A stretch of DNA of 13,329 bases from an uncultured Coriobacteriaceae bacterium (lineage in GTDB: Bacteria; Actinomycetota; Coriobacteriia; Coriobacteriales; Eggerthellaceae): positions 1 through 13,329 of the forward strand of contig CADBQL010000161.1 in the NCBI GenBank assembly GCA_902796815.1. The letters run 5' to 3'. Shown here piece by piece: positions 6,279 to 13,329 of the stretch (position 1 is its first letter; every line of letters starts with the position of its first letter). The notes under the pieces were generated by a model. It made no database searches, was not told where the DNA came from, and saw only the letters and a program-made list of their open reading frames with translations. Made by a program: the position numbers and the translations under genes.

Positions 6279-8370
6279 ACGGCAGCTCGCCGGTTTCCAA
6301 GATATGGAGCAGCTGTGTCTCGTCGAGGATGGGCACACCGAGCGAAACGGCTTTGTCATACTTGGAGCCAGCTGCCTCGCCAGCGACGACGTAGCTTGTC
6401 TTTTTCGAAACGCTGCCCGAAACCTTCGCGCCGCGCGCCTTGAGCGCAGCACCCGCCTCGTCGCGGGTCATACCCGATTGCACGAGTGCGCCGGTGAGCA
6501 CGAACGTCAGACCTGCAAGCGTCTGCGGAAGCTCGTCGGGCGCATCGGCGGGTTCGTCGGCCATCACCACACCGTGCTTCTGGAGCCGTTCGATGACGGC
6601 CACGTTGTCGGGAGTGCGCAGGAAGACAAAGATGCTGTGCGCAATCTTGGGCCCGACGCCTTCGACCGTTGCGAGCTCCTCCTCGCTTGCCGCCATGAGC
6701 GCTTCAATGGAAGGATAGGCGGCCGCAATCGCTTCTGCCATCGTTTTTCCCACATGGCGGATACCGATGCCGAACAGTACGCGGGCAAACCCGCGCGTAC
6801 GGCTCTCATCGATTTGTGTGATGAGCTTAGCAGCAACGGTCTGACCTAGCCTGATGGGGTTTCCCTCCTTGTTCACGCGACCCATGTCGAGCAGCGAAAG
6901 CTCGGTTGCATCAAGCGTGTAGTAGTCAGCCACGTCGATTACACGGCCGCTCTCGATGAGACGCCCGACAATCTCGTCGCCCATTCCATCGATGTCCATC
7001 GCACCGCGGCTTGCCCAATGTACAAGGCGTTCCTGAGCCTGGGCTGGGCAATCGATCGAAATACAGCGATATGCGACCTCGCCTTCCTCGCGGATGACCG
7101 CAGAACCGCAACTCGGGCATGTGGAGGGCATTTCCCACGGCATGGCATCGGCGGGACGCAACGACTCGACGGGGCCGAGCACTTCGGGAATGACGTCACC
7201 CGCTTTGCGCACGATGACCGTATCGCCAATGCGCACGTCCTTGCGGCGAACCTCATCTTCGTTGTGAAGCGTCGCACGCGCCACGACCGAGCCGGCTACA
7301 CGCACCGGCTCGAGCTCGGCAACTGGCGTGAGCGCGCCAGTGCGCCCAACCTGGACTGTAATGTCACGTAAGAGCGTGGCTTTTTCTTCCGGCGGAAACT
7401 TGAATGCAATCGCCCATCGTGGCGCACGGGCCGTATAGCCCATCGCGGATTGACGCACAAACGAGTTCACCTTGACGACGACGCCGTCGATCTCGTAGGG
7501 CAGCGCATCGCGACGCTCGACAGCCCGCTCGCAGAACGCATGCACCTCATCGCGCGAGTGAACCAGCTCCACGTCTGGATTCACGTGAAAACCCGCCTGC
7601 CCCAACCATTGCAAAAGGTCGAACTGGGTATCAGCAGCAAGCGCCTGCTCGTCGGCAACCGCATAGATGAAGGTCGAAAGGTCGCGCCCGGCCGTAATCG
7701 TCGGATCTTTCTGGCGCAGGCTGCCAGCAGCAGCGTTACGCGGGTTGGCAAACCCTTGCTTGCCGTTTGCCTCGGCAGACTTGTTGAGCGCTTCGAAGCT
7801 CGACTTGGGCATGTAAACCTCGCCGCGCAGCTCGACCGAGCCGTCGCGCACGATGCCGGGCATGCCCTCTTCGCGCAGGTTAAGCGGCACGTCGCGGATT
7901 GCGCGGATGTTAGCGGTCACGTCTTCTCCCGTCGTGCCGTCTCCACGCGTCGCCGCGCGAACAAGCGCACCTGCCTCATAGGTGAGAGCTATGCCACTGC
8001 CGTCGATCTTGAGCTCGCACACGAGTTCGGGCAGTTCACCAAGGGCTTCCTCAACGCGATCCATCCACGCGTCGAGTTCGCCGATATCCATCGCATCGTC
8101 AAGCGAGTACATGCGCCGCTCGTGTCGAACCGGAGCGAACTGATCGCCGACCGCCCCGCCAACCCGCTGCGTCGGCGAATTGGGATCGTAGAACTCGGGA
8201 TGAGCCGTCTCGAGGTCGCGCAGCTCACGCATAAGCGAATCGAAGGCGCCATCCGAAATCTCAGGAGCGTCTTTCACGTAATACAAATAGGTGTGATGCG
8301 CGATTTCCTTGCGCAGCGCCTCGATGCGTTGCTGCACGTCATCGTCGAAAAGGCTCATGGTTTCGCTCAT
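6277..8370 (-). CDS. ligA: NAD-dependent DNA ligase LigA
   Basis: A 697-residue enzyme (E. coli LigA has 671) that seals nicks in DNA during replication and repair, using NAD+. The adenylation lysine is K121 in KIDG, with RGDGTTGEDVT at 142-152 and YEIDGVVVK at 292-300. The zinc finger has C418, C421, C436 and C441. Helix-hairpin-helix repeats follow at about 510-590, including GVGPKIA near 571-577, and a BRCT domain at about 617-697 begins with LAGLTFVLTG. The frame is open up to an ATG at 8478, but that extension crosses the hairpin at 8440-8472 and looks non-coding. ATG 8370 has GAGGAG 6-7 bases upstream. The gene lies 122 bases after the ABC ATPase gene on the same strand. Confidence 0.96.
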   Translation of the reverse strand: MSETMSLFDDDVQQRIEALRKEIAHHTYLYYVKDAPEISDGAFDSLMRELRDLETAHPEFYDPNSPTQRVGGAVGDQFAPVRHERRMYSLDDAMDIGELDAWMDRVEEALGELPELVCELKIDGSGIALTYEAGALVRAATRGDGTTGEDVTANIRAIRDVPLNLREEGMPGIVRDGSVELRGEVYMPKSSFEALNKSAEANGKQGFANPRNAAAGSLRQKDPTITAGRDLSTFIYAVADEQALAADTQFDLLQWLGQAGFHVNPDVELVHSRDEVHAFCERAVERRDALPYEIDGVVVKVNSFVRQSAMGYTARAPRWAIAFKFPPEEKATLLRDITVQVGRTGALTPVAELEPVRVAGSVVARATLHNEDEVRRKDVRIGDTVIVRKAGDVIPEVLGPVESLRPADAMPWEMPSTCPSCGSAVIREEGEVAYRCISIDCPAQAQERLVHWASRGAMDIDGMGDEIVGRLIESGRVIDVADYYTLDATELSLLDMGRVNKEGNPIRLGQTVAAKLITQIDESRTRGFARVLFGIGIRHVGKTMAEAIAAAYPSIEALMAASEEELATVEGVGPKIAHSIFVFLRTPDNVAVIERLQKHGVVMADEPADAPDELPQTLAGLTFVLTGALVQSGMTRDEAGAALKARGAKVSGSVSKKTSYVVAGEAAGSKYDKAVSLGVPILDETQLLHILETGELP

Positions 8371-8439
8371 GGCAATCTCCTCGTGGTGCACCCACCAGGA
8401 AAGCCGTCCGTGCGGACGACCACGCATTCCCGATGGTTT

Positions 8440-8472
8440 TGCGATCAAAAGGAAGTCTCCCTTTTGATCGCA
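8440..8472. terminator. Hairpin between the ABC ATPase gene and ligA
   Basis: TGCGATCAAAAGG (8440-8452) and CCTTTTGATCGCA (8460-8472) form a perfect 13-bp stem with a 7-base loop, 20 bases after the ATPase stop on the - strand. No T-run follows on that strand (it reads AAACC), so termination is uncertain; it may be a processing or stabilising structure between two cotranscribed genes. The word TCAAAAGGA is repeated at 8475-8483. Confidence 0.45.
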
Positions 8473-8492
8473 TTTCAAAAGGACAGGTAGGT

Positions 8493-9233
8493 TTACTTGA
8501 TATGGCCAAGGAAATCCTTGGTACGATCGTGCTTGGGATGGTCAAAGACCTCCGACGGAGAACCTTCCTCGACGATGACGCCGCCTTCCATGAAGATGAC
8601 ACGATCGGCAACCTCGCGTGCAAAGCCCATCTCGTGCGTTACCACGACCATCGTCATGCCCGCTTCGGCCAGGCTGCGCATGACGTCAAGAACCCCGCGC
8701 ACGAGTTCGGGGTCGAGAGCGGAAGTCGCCTCGTCAAACAGCATGACATGGGGATCCATGGCCAAAGCGCGCGCAATGGCGACACGTTGCTGCTGTCCAC
8801 CCGAAAGCTGCGCCGGCAAAAAGTCCGCACGATCAGCAAGACCGACACGCCCGAGCTGTTCGAGCGCAATCCGCTCGGCCTCTTCGGCAGAACGTTTGAG
8901 CACTTTGCGCTGCGCTAACATGACGTTTTTCTTGGCTGTCAGATGTGGGAAAAGGTTGAATTGCTGAAACACCATGCCAACGTGTTCGCGCAGCTTGTCG
9001 ACGTTCGTGTTCGGGCCGGTGATTTCCTCGCCCTCAATATATATGTGTCCGCCCGTCGGTTTTTCGAGCAAGTTGATGCAACGCAACATCGTCGACTTCC
9101 CCGAGCCGGACGGCCCGAGCACAACGACAACTTCGCCGCGTTTGACGTCAACGTTAACGTCGCGCAACACCTCCGTTTCGCCAAACGACTTCGACAGATG
9201 CTGAATGCTTACCATGATGTCGGAATCGGCCAC
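8493..9233 (-). CDS. ABC transporter ATP-binding protein, polar amino acid type (GlnQ-like)
   Basis: A 246-residue ATPase subunit that would power an amino acid importer at the inner face of the membrane. Walker A GPSGSGKST is at 40-48, the Q-loop at Q90, the signature LSGGQQQR at 143-150, Walker B VMLFDE at 163-168 and the switch H200. SLAEAGMTMVVVTHEMGFAREVADRV-type sequence is typical of the GlnQ/ArtP/HisP group. I chose GTG 9233 because AGGAAAGGGG ends 5 bases before it; ATG 9215, six codons in, is the alternative. The frame stays open to 9341 without a ribosome site. No permease or binding protein gene is in the window, so the substrate is unknown and the partners must be encoded elsewhere. 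Confidence 0.9.
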   Translation of the reverse strand: MADSDIMVSIQHLSKSFGETEVLRDVNVDVKRGEVVVVLGPSGSGKSTMLRCINLLEKPTGGHIYIEGEEITGPNTNVDKLREHVGMVFQQFNLFPHLTAKKNVMLAQRKVLKRSAEEAERIALEQLGRVGLADRADFLPAQLSGGQQQRVAIARALAMDPHVMLFDEATSALDPELVRGVLDVMRSLAEAGMTMVVVTHEMGFAREVADRVIFMEGGVIVEEGSPSEVFDHPKHDRTKDFLGHIK

Positions 9234-9252
9234 GACATCCCCTTTCCTGTAA

Positions 9253-9278
9253 CTGCACATGCAGAGTATTTTAGTATA
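9253..9278 (-). promoter_or_regulatory. Possible -10 element and palindrome upstream of the ABC ATPase gene
   Basis: Read on the - strand, TATACT (9278-9273) could be a -10 box, although no good -35 is seen. The palindrome CTGCA-TG-TGCAG (9253-9264) lies near the expected transcription start and could be a repressor site or chance. On the + strand, TATAGT (9275-9280) could serve the divergent hydrolase gene. Confidence 0.25.
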
Positions 9279-9414
9279 GTAGGGCCTGGTTTTTGGCTGC
9301 GGCTTTCGCCAAGCATGAAAATGCGACCAAAAGAGAGCCACTGTGACAACTTAGCCAGCGGGTCGGGAAACCTTCCGCTTGATTGCATTGCGAGCATACG
9401 AAATGGAGAAGGAA

Positions 9415-10164
9415 ATGACGTTGCTTCACGATATGCATTGCCATCTGGATTTCATGGCAAATGGCGACGAAATCGCACGTGACGCCCTCGCGCACGGTAC
9501 GCTTCTTTTTGGCAACACGGTCGAACCGCAGGCATATGAGCAGGTGCGCACCCAATTCGCGCCGTATGAGAACGTTTTCATCGGATTCGGCATGCACCCT
9601 TGGTGGGTTGGCGAGAACCACGTGAGCCTGATGGTGGCGATAGAGACACTGCTCGAGGAGCACAACCCGCGCTTCATAGGAGAAATCGGACTTGATTTGG
9701 GAAAACGTCATGCGAATCGGCGCGATGAGCAAATCGAGGCTTTCTTTCGTATCGCGCAGTGGGCAGCAGAGCGCGGCGACAAGCTCATGTCGATTCATGC
9801 CGTCAAATCGGCTCCTCTCGCACTCGGGCTGCTCGAAGAAACAGGTTGCTTGCGCTCATGCCACTGCATATTCCACTGGTTCAGCGGCCCGAGCGATACG
9901 CTCAAGCGCGCCATCGATGCCGGGTGCTACTTTTCGTGCGGCGTGCGCATGCTCTCAACGAAAAAAGGCCGCGAATACGCGAAGGCGATCCCAGCGACCC
10001 AACTGCTTCTTGAAACAGACGAACCACCTGCTCAAGGCGAGCTTTTCTCCTATGCTGATTTGCGATCTTCGCTGGAATCGGCCGCAGCCTCTATCGCCGC
10101 CATCAAAGGTGATGAGGCGTTCGACATTATTTCTCAAACCAGCGCCTCGCTTTTGAACGGGTAA
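9415..10164 (+). CDS. TatD-family metal-dependent hydrolase
   Basis: A 249-residue protein of the TatD branch of the amidohydrolase superfamily, known for divalent-metal-dependent DNase activity. Visible metal and active-site motifs are HCH at 8-10, GFGMHPW at 57-63, GEIGLD at 89-94, SIHAVKS at 126-132, HWFSG at 154-158 and LETDEPP at 199-205. All expected metal ligands (H8, H10, E90, H128, H154, D202) appear present. I chose ATG 9415 because GGAGAAGG lies just upstream; ATG 9403 and TTG 9379 are in-frame alternatives. It diverges from the ABC ATPase gene and converges with fdhE. LETDEPP replaces the more common LETDAP(Y/F) of housekeeping TatD and YcfH proteins, so it may belong to a less studied subgroup; its substrate is not predictable. 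Confidence 0.85.
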   Translation: MTLLHDMHCHLDFMANGDEIARDALAHGTLLFGNTVEPQAYEQVRTQFAPYENVFIGFGMHPWWVGENHVSLMVAIETLLEEHNPRFIGEIGLDLGKRHANRRDEQIEAFFRIAQWAAERGDKLMSIHAVKSAPLALGLLEETGCLRSCHCIFHWFSGPSDTLKRAIDAGCYFSCGVRMLSTKKGREYAKAIPATQLLLETDEPPAQGELFSYADLRSSLESAAASIAAIKGDEAFDIISQTSASLLNG

Positions 10165-10222
10165 GCGAGCGGTGACTCTGACCCGCGTCCCAAAATGCGG
10201 GCACGCGCCCAGCGCATGGCCT

Positions 10223-10270
10223 GAATGAGTAACGCCCCAGGGGCATGACTCATTTCCCTGGGGCGTGGCG
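10223..10270. repeat. Nested palindromic repeat plus partial copy after TatD and fdhE
   Basis: One full copy (10223-10256) has arms AATGAGT and ACTCATT, core GCCCC-A-GGGGC and trinucleotides AAC and ATG between arm and core. The half core CCTGGGGCGTG follows at 10257-10267 and looks like a truncated second copy. It lies between convergent stop codons (10164 and 10294), where a hairpin could end both transcripts. The rest of this gap holds only a weak CCCGC/GCGGG pairing. Confidence 0.8.
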
Positions 10271-10293
10271 TGCGCGCTAAATCAAAACCTTCG

Positions 10294-11193
10294 TCACTCG
10301 ACGCGAAAACGAGGATCGAGCGCAATGGCGTCAAGCTTGGCCATGACGACATCTTCGACTTCGGGCGAAACGGGTATCTCGAGGCTTTCCTCGAAGAAAA
10401 CACGCTGATAACGGCCACATTCGTCGCAGTTCTGCAAGCGATGCGATTCGTCGCCCTCCACATGGAAGTAATGCAGTCTCGCTGGATTGTCGACGCCGCA
10501 CACACCGCAGCGCATACGATCAAAAGGCCACACTGTTCCACACACATTGCAATACTGCTCGCGTTCGCGGCCATCGATGCCCGTCGCCATAGCCACATGC
10601 GACAGCGCCGCCGGCGACCCGCACACGGGACAATTCACGGGCTTCAAACGACTGCCTTTGAGCGCCTGCTTACTCACGGAGCCGAACAGCCTAGCTGCTA
10701 CAGACTGGATATGCGCACGCAAGGCACATGTCACAACCATCATGACGATTGACGACGGTAAAGAGGAGTCAACGCCAAGTGTGTCGAAGTTCTGGAAGCA
10801 GTCCTCCACGAACTGCGGCGGGTTCGTTCCTGCCTGTTCGAGGTCGAGCTTTTTGACAAATGCCTCCCAATCAAAGTCCTCGAGCGCAGCGGACATGTCG
10901 TCGTCAAGACCCGCTTCTTTCGCAAAATACTGGGCGATCTGTGCGCACGTCTCCCAAAACTCCTCGGATTTGATATCGGCTGGCGCTTTCACGAGCATCG
11001 GCTCGTCGCCAAAATACGCTTCCTCGGCTTCGTCGGCGCTCAACGTGGCCGTCTTCATCTCGACTGCCAACTCATCGGCACGGGCCTGCTGATATTTGTA
11101 CAACCCTTCAAAAAAATCGAGCCGCGCAGCATCGGCCTGTGACGCGCCACGCTTATACGCATCAATCGCCTCAGCAATCGTCCTCAAATTCAT
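10294..11193 (-). CDS. fdhE: Formate dehydrogenase accessory protein FdhE
   Basis: A 299-residue cytoplasmic maturation factor for the quinone-linked formate dehydrogenase. The family is thought to act on the molybdenum enzyme before or during export. The C-terminal half has four CxxC knuckles at 188/191, 215/218, 229/232 and 256/259, which form the rubredoxin-like metal sites typical of FdhE; CGVCGVDNP and HYFHVEG are also family-like. The N-terminal half is helical and acidic. ATG 11193 is supported by AAGGAGGAG about 6 bases upstream; the frame open to 11280 runs through the palindromic repeats and is not coding. The gene lies downstream of the formate dehydrogenase subunit genes on the same strand, separated by a hairpin and three repeats. 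Confidence 0.88.
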   Translation of the reverse strand: MNLRTIAEAIDAYKRGASQADAARLDFFEGLYKYQQARADELAVEMKTATLSADEAEEAYFGDEPMLVKAPADIKSEEFWETCAQIAQYFAKEAGLDDDMSAALEDFDWEAFVKKLDLEQAGTNPPQFVEDCFQNFDTLGVDSSLPSSIVMMVVTCALRAHIQSVAARLFGSVSKQALKGSRLKPVNCPVCGSPAALSHVAMATGIDGREREQYCNVCGTVWPFDRMRCGVCGVDNPARLHYFHVEGDESHRLQNCDECGRYQRVFFEESLEIPVSPEVEDVVMAKLDAIALDPRFRVE

Positions 11194-11208
11194 CGTCTCT
11201 CCTCCTTC

Positions 11209-11315
11209 AATGAGTCGCGCCCCAGGGGCGATACTCACTCCTGAACGAGTCGCGCCCCCAGCGGCGATACTCATCACCAAATGAGTCGCGCCCCAAGGGC
11301 ATGACTCATTGCGTT
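11209..11315. repeat. Three nested palindromic repeats in the fdhE leader
   Basis: Three copies occur in a row: 11209-11240, 11243-11275 and 11279-11312. Each has an arm related to AATGAGT, the triplet CGC, a GCCCC...GGGGC core and an arm ACTCA(T/C). The second copy has a shifted core (GCCCCC-AG-CGGC) and the third has AAGGGC in place of AGGGGC. The first copy abuts the fdhE ribosome binding site. They occupy most of the gap between the fdhE start and the cytochrome gene, and would be part of the fdhE leader in an operon transcript. Confidence 0.85.
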
Positions 11316-11340
11316 CCAGAAACGTGACCCGCTTTCGCAG

Positions 11341-11369
11341 GAAGGGTCCCGCTGCATGCGGGACCCTTC
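11341..11369. terminator. Strong hairpin after the formate dehydrogenase gamma gene
   Basis: GAAGGGTCCCGC (11341-11352) and GCGGGACCCTTC (11358-11369) form a perfect 12-bp GC-rich stem with a 5-base loop. It lies about 68 bases after the cytochrome subunit stop codon on the - strand. On that strand no T-run follows (CTGCG), so it may be partial termination or a barrier that protects the upstream mRNA and lowers fdhE expression. Confidence 0.5.
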
Positions 11370-11436
11370 TCTTTCGCTCAACGCAAACATCACAAGCGGA
11401 AACTCACGACTCGCTTGTTCTGCGAAGCACGCCTTG

Positions 11437-12219
11437 TTAGTCCTGCGGAGCCTCTTCGAGCTTAGCAGTTGCATCGGGCTCGGTGCCAAGCGATGCCTTC
11501 GAAGATATGCGCTTGCGATCTTCGTCCGGAACGGTCTTGACGACGACGTTCTTTCCGTCCTCGAGCTCCTCGCGAGCCCAGAAGCCCCAGTGGTACAGAG
11601 CGTTGGCCTCGGAGACCTGTCCATTGCCGAACATCAACTTGACCGTGCCGCCACGGTACGGCTGGAAGATGCCGGCGCCGAGGAAAATATGCGCCACCAC
11701 AAAGACGACCATCACGAGGAAGAACAGGTCATGCAGGAAGCGCATGACAGTGAGCACGCCGGCTGGAAGCGGGCATACGGTCGTGCCAAGCCACAATGCC
11801 ATACCCGAAATCGCCATCATGACGCCGCCGATGACGAGCATACCGTCGGCAAAACGCTGACCGGACTTGACTTCGTCCTGATCGGGCATGTGAACTTTCT
11901 TGGGGCTCAGCATGTAGGGCACGAACTTCTTGAGGAACTCGAAATCTTCGGGCGTCCATTTGCGCAGGTACTTGCCGAAGAAAGCCTTGACACCACCCGG
12001 CGAGCCCACGGCTCCGAAGATCGGCATGCAGATGAAGATGACGCCCACGATACGATGCGTAATCTTCATGAAACGCGCCAGGTCGGGGCTTGCGGCAGCC
12101 AGCGGAGGAATGAACACGAACAAGCCCGAGATCATCAGCCAAACGCATGCGACGGCGATCGTGCAGTGCACGATGCGGGTCAGAAGCGAATGTCGTTGAA
12201 TGAAACGTACTTTTGCCAT
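11437..12219 (-). CDS. fdnI: Formate dehydrogenase gamma subunit (cytochrome b556 type)
   Basis: A 260-residue membrane subunit that carries two b-type hemes and passes electrons from the iron-sulfur subunit to quinone. Four transmembrane helices are visible at about 18-38, 56-74, 124-145 and 160-185. Candidate heme-ligand histidines are H18, H55, H163 and H177, each at or near a helix end as in FdnI. The motif FQPYRGGTVKLMFG at 185-198 is typical of the C-terminal side. A charged cytoplasmic tail of about 50 residues, rich in Glu and Lys, follows and is longer than in E. coli FdnI. Its ATG overlaps the stop of the iron-sulfur subunit gene as TAATG, so the two are translationally coupled. I use the symbol for the family, not strict orthology. 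Confidence 0.88.
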   Translation of the reverse strand: MAKVRFIQRHSLLTRIVHCTIAVACVWLMISGLFVFIPPLAAASPDLARFMKITHRIVGVIFICMPIFGAVGSPGGVKAFFGKYLRKWTPEDFEFLKKFVPYMLSPKKVHMPDQDEVKSGQRFADGMLVIGGVMMAISGMALWLGTTVCPLPAGVLTVMRFLHDLFFLVMVVFVVAHIFLGAGIFQPYRGGTVKLMFGNGQVSEANALYHWGFWAREELEDGKNVVVKTVPDEDRKRISSKASLGTEPDATAKLEEAPQD

Positions 12220-13175
12220 TATCGTTCACCCGCCTCTTTGTCGATATGCTTGACGACTTCTCCGGTTTCGACATCGATCACATCGTGGTTGACCTCGTCG
12301 TAGCGCAACTCATCACGCTTGTAGCCCACGCCCCTCAGGAAGCACAGGCCAAGGCCTGCAGCCAGGGCAATCGAGCCGACACCCAAGACCGGCTTCATGA
12401 TCTCGGATGCAGCCGTGAGACCGCTCACAGACGGATTCTCAGGCAGCTCATACTGCTCGATACCGTATTTGAGCACGTAAATCACATGCGTGCCGCCCGC
12501 TTCGTCAATACCGTAGACGCGCGCTTTGTCAAAACCCTTGCCTTGCAGCACGGCCACGCGCTCGTTTGCAATCTTGATCATTTCGTCTCGATTGCCAAAC
12601 ATCAAAGCGCCCGGCTGACACGTGGATACGCATGCCGGATCCATGCCGTGCGCAATACGGTCCGGGCAGCCCGTGCACTTGTTGATGCGCAGGCTAACGC
12701 CCGAAAGGTCGTCGGTGCCCATATGGCGTGGAACGTCGAACGGACAGGCGCCTTTGCAGTACGAACAACCGATGCACTTCTCGCGGTCATAGCTGACCAT
12801 GCCGAACTCGTTTTTGTACAGCGCGCCAGACGGGCAAACCGTCACGCAGCCCGCGTCGGTACAATGCATGCAGGCGCGGCGGCCGATAGCCCAGTTCACG
12901 CCCCACATACGGTCGGCACCGTCTTCGTTGAAGGTGATGGTCAGGCGCGTGTTCGGCCCAAGGTCGTACGGACACTGAAGTGAGCCTTGCCACCCTTCCT
13001 TCTGGGAGTTCAGCTCCAGAGGAGAGGGCAGCTTGTTCCAAGTCTTGCAAGCGACCATGCAGCCCTTGCAACCGGAGCAGCGCGAAGAGTCAAACAGAAT
13101 CGCCTTCTCCTCGGTCACTGCCGGGTTCTGCTCATCCAGATGAACGCGATTGAGCTCTTTTTGCAGTGTTGCCAT
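12219..13175 (-). CDS. fdnH: Formate dehydrogenase beta subunit, four [4Fe-4S] clusters
   Basis: A 318-residue electron-transfer subunit of FdnH type. Cysteine groups for four clusters are visible: C33/36/39/43; C102/105/110/114; C134/137/140/144; and C167/170/182/186, the last with the spacing typical of this family. One transmembrane helix at about 260-280 anchors it, followed by a charged tail with YDEVNHDVIDVETGEVV. The start has a strong GGGGGAGGA about 6 bases upstream. It lies 18 bases after the catalytic subunit stop and overlaps the cytochrome gene, so the order is alpha, beta, gamma as in fdnGHI. Related subunits occur in other molybdopterin enzymes, but the gamma subunit and FdhE next to it favour formate dehydrogenase. 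Confidence 0.9.
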   Translation of the reverse strand: MATLQKELNRVHLDEQNPAVTEEKAILFDSSRCSGCKGCMVACKTWNKLPSPLELNSQKEGWQGSLQCPYDLGPNTRLTITFNEDGADRMWGVNWAIGRRACMHCTDAGCVTVCPSGALYKNEFGMVSYDREKCIGCSYCKGACPFDVPRHMGTDDLSGVSLRINKCTGCPDRIAHGMDPACVSTCQPGALMFGNRDEMIKIANERVAVLQGKGFDKARVYGIDEAGGTHVIYVLKYGIEQYELPENPSVSGLTAASEIMKPVLGVGSIALAAGLGLCFLRGVGYKRDELRYDEVNHDVIDVETGEVVKHIDKEAGER

Positions 13176-13193
13176 AGCGTATCCTCCCCCTTT

Positions 13194-13329
13194 CTATGCC
13201 TTGCGGACGTCCACGAGGAACGCCTTGTATTCCGGAATATAGCTGTTCGGATCGCCAACGTTGGGCGTAAGCTCGTTGACAACGGCATTGGTCTGGTAAC
13301 GGTTCGTCCAGTCCCAATGGTGAATCATG
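13194..13329 (-). CDS. Formate dehydrogenase catalytic (molybdopterin) subunit, C-terminus only
   Basis: The last 45 codons and the stop of a gene that enters from the right edge. The translated end contains HHWDWTNRYQTNAVVNELTP and then VGDPNSYIPEYKAFLVDVRKA-type sequence, ending in RKA. This matches the end of the molybdopterin-dinucleotide-binding domain of FdnG/FdhA proteins, which commonly finish with a PNS..PEYKAFLV-type tail. The piece is too short to show the active-site cysteine or selenocysteine or the Tat signal, which would lie beyond the window. The identity is supported by the downstream beta, gamma and fdhE genes. Confidence 0.8.
   Translation of the reverse strand, partial: MIHHWDWTNRYQTNAVVNELTPNVGDPNSYIPEYKAFLVDVRKA

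Noticed and set aside
8371..8478. N-terminal extension of LigA by 36 codons up to ATG 8478
   Set aside because: It crosses a 13-bp hairpin, has no ribosome site and no family match, while ATG 8370 has GAGGAG at the right distance.
7450..8490. Long open frame of 346 codons on the + strand opposite ligA
   Set aside because: It is fully antisense to the well-supported ligA. High-GC genes often leave an open antisense frame, and the product matches nothing I recognise.
9234..9341. N-terminal extension of the ABC ATPase up to ATG 9341
   Set aside because: Family sequence begins at about codon 8 after GTG 9233, which has a strong ribosome site; the extension also covers the likely promoter.
11356..12303. 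Open frame of 315 codons on the + strand opposite the cytochrome subunit gene
   Set aside because: It is an antisense shadow of the gamma subunit gene, rich in His, Asp and Arg as expected from mirrored codons.

Overview
The window looks like a chromosomal segment of an anaerobic, fairly high-GC actinobacterium. The gene set is typical of Coriobacteriia (Eggerthellaceae such as Slackia or Eggerthella): an indolepyruvate:ferredoxin oxidoreductase with an adjacent phenylacetate-CoA ligase, a quinone-linked formate dehydrogenase with FdhE, and an NAD-dependent DNA ligase. The lineage is inferred from gene content and protein style, not from a marker gene.

Left part, + strand (1-6145): a structured leader precedes paaK (arylacetate-CoA ligase). 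Then come a small zinc-ribbon membrane protein, an array of palindromic repeats, purE, and the overlapping pair iorA-iorB. PaaK and IorAB form a logical unit that links aryl-2-oxoacids, arylacetyl-CoA, arylacetate, ferredoxin and CO2. It could run as aromatic amino acid fermentation or in reverse, as salvage of arylacetates into aromatic amino acids. IorA is unusual in carrying about 237 extra residues after its ferredoxin-like domain.

Middle (6146-10164): hairpins and a 16-bp tandem duplication separate iorB from the convergent ligA. An ABC transporter ATPase of the polar amino acid type lies upstream of ligA on the same strand, with no permease or binding protein in view. A TatD-family metal hydrolase gene diverges from it.

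Right part, - strand (10294-13329): a formate dehydrogenase locus is read from the right edge as catalytic subunit (C-terminus only), four-cluster iron-sulfur subunit, cytochrome b subunit and, after a hairpin and three palindromic repeats, the maturation factor fdhE. The iron-sulfur and cytochrome genes overlap as TAATG.

A family of nested palindromes of about 33 bp (outer arms AATGAGT and ACTCATT, core GCCCC-N-GGGGC) occurs at three places: before purE, after fdhE and before fdhE. It is the clearest structure not explained by genes. No tRNA, rRNA, CRISPR array, transposase, phage gene or recognisable defence system was seen, and no stretch over 300 bases lacks a gene. I did not find an obvious new multi-gene system. 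The best leads are the repeat family, the paaK leader and the IorA tail.
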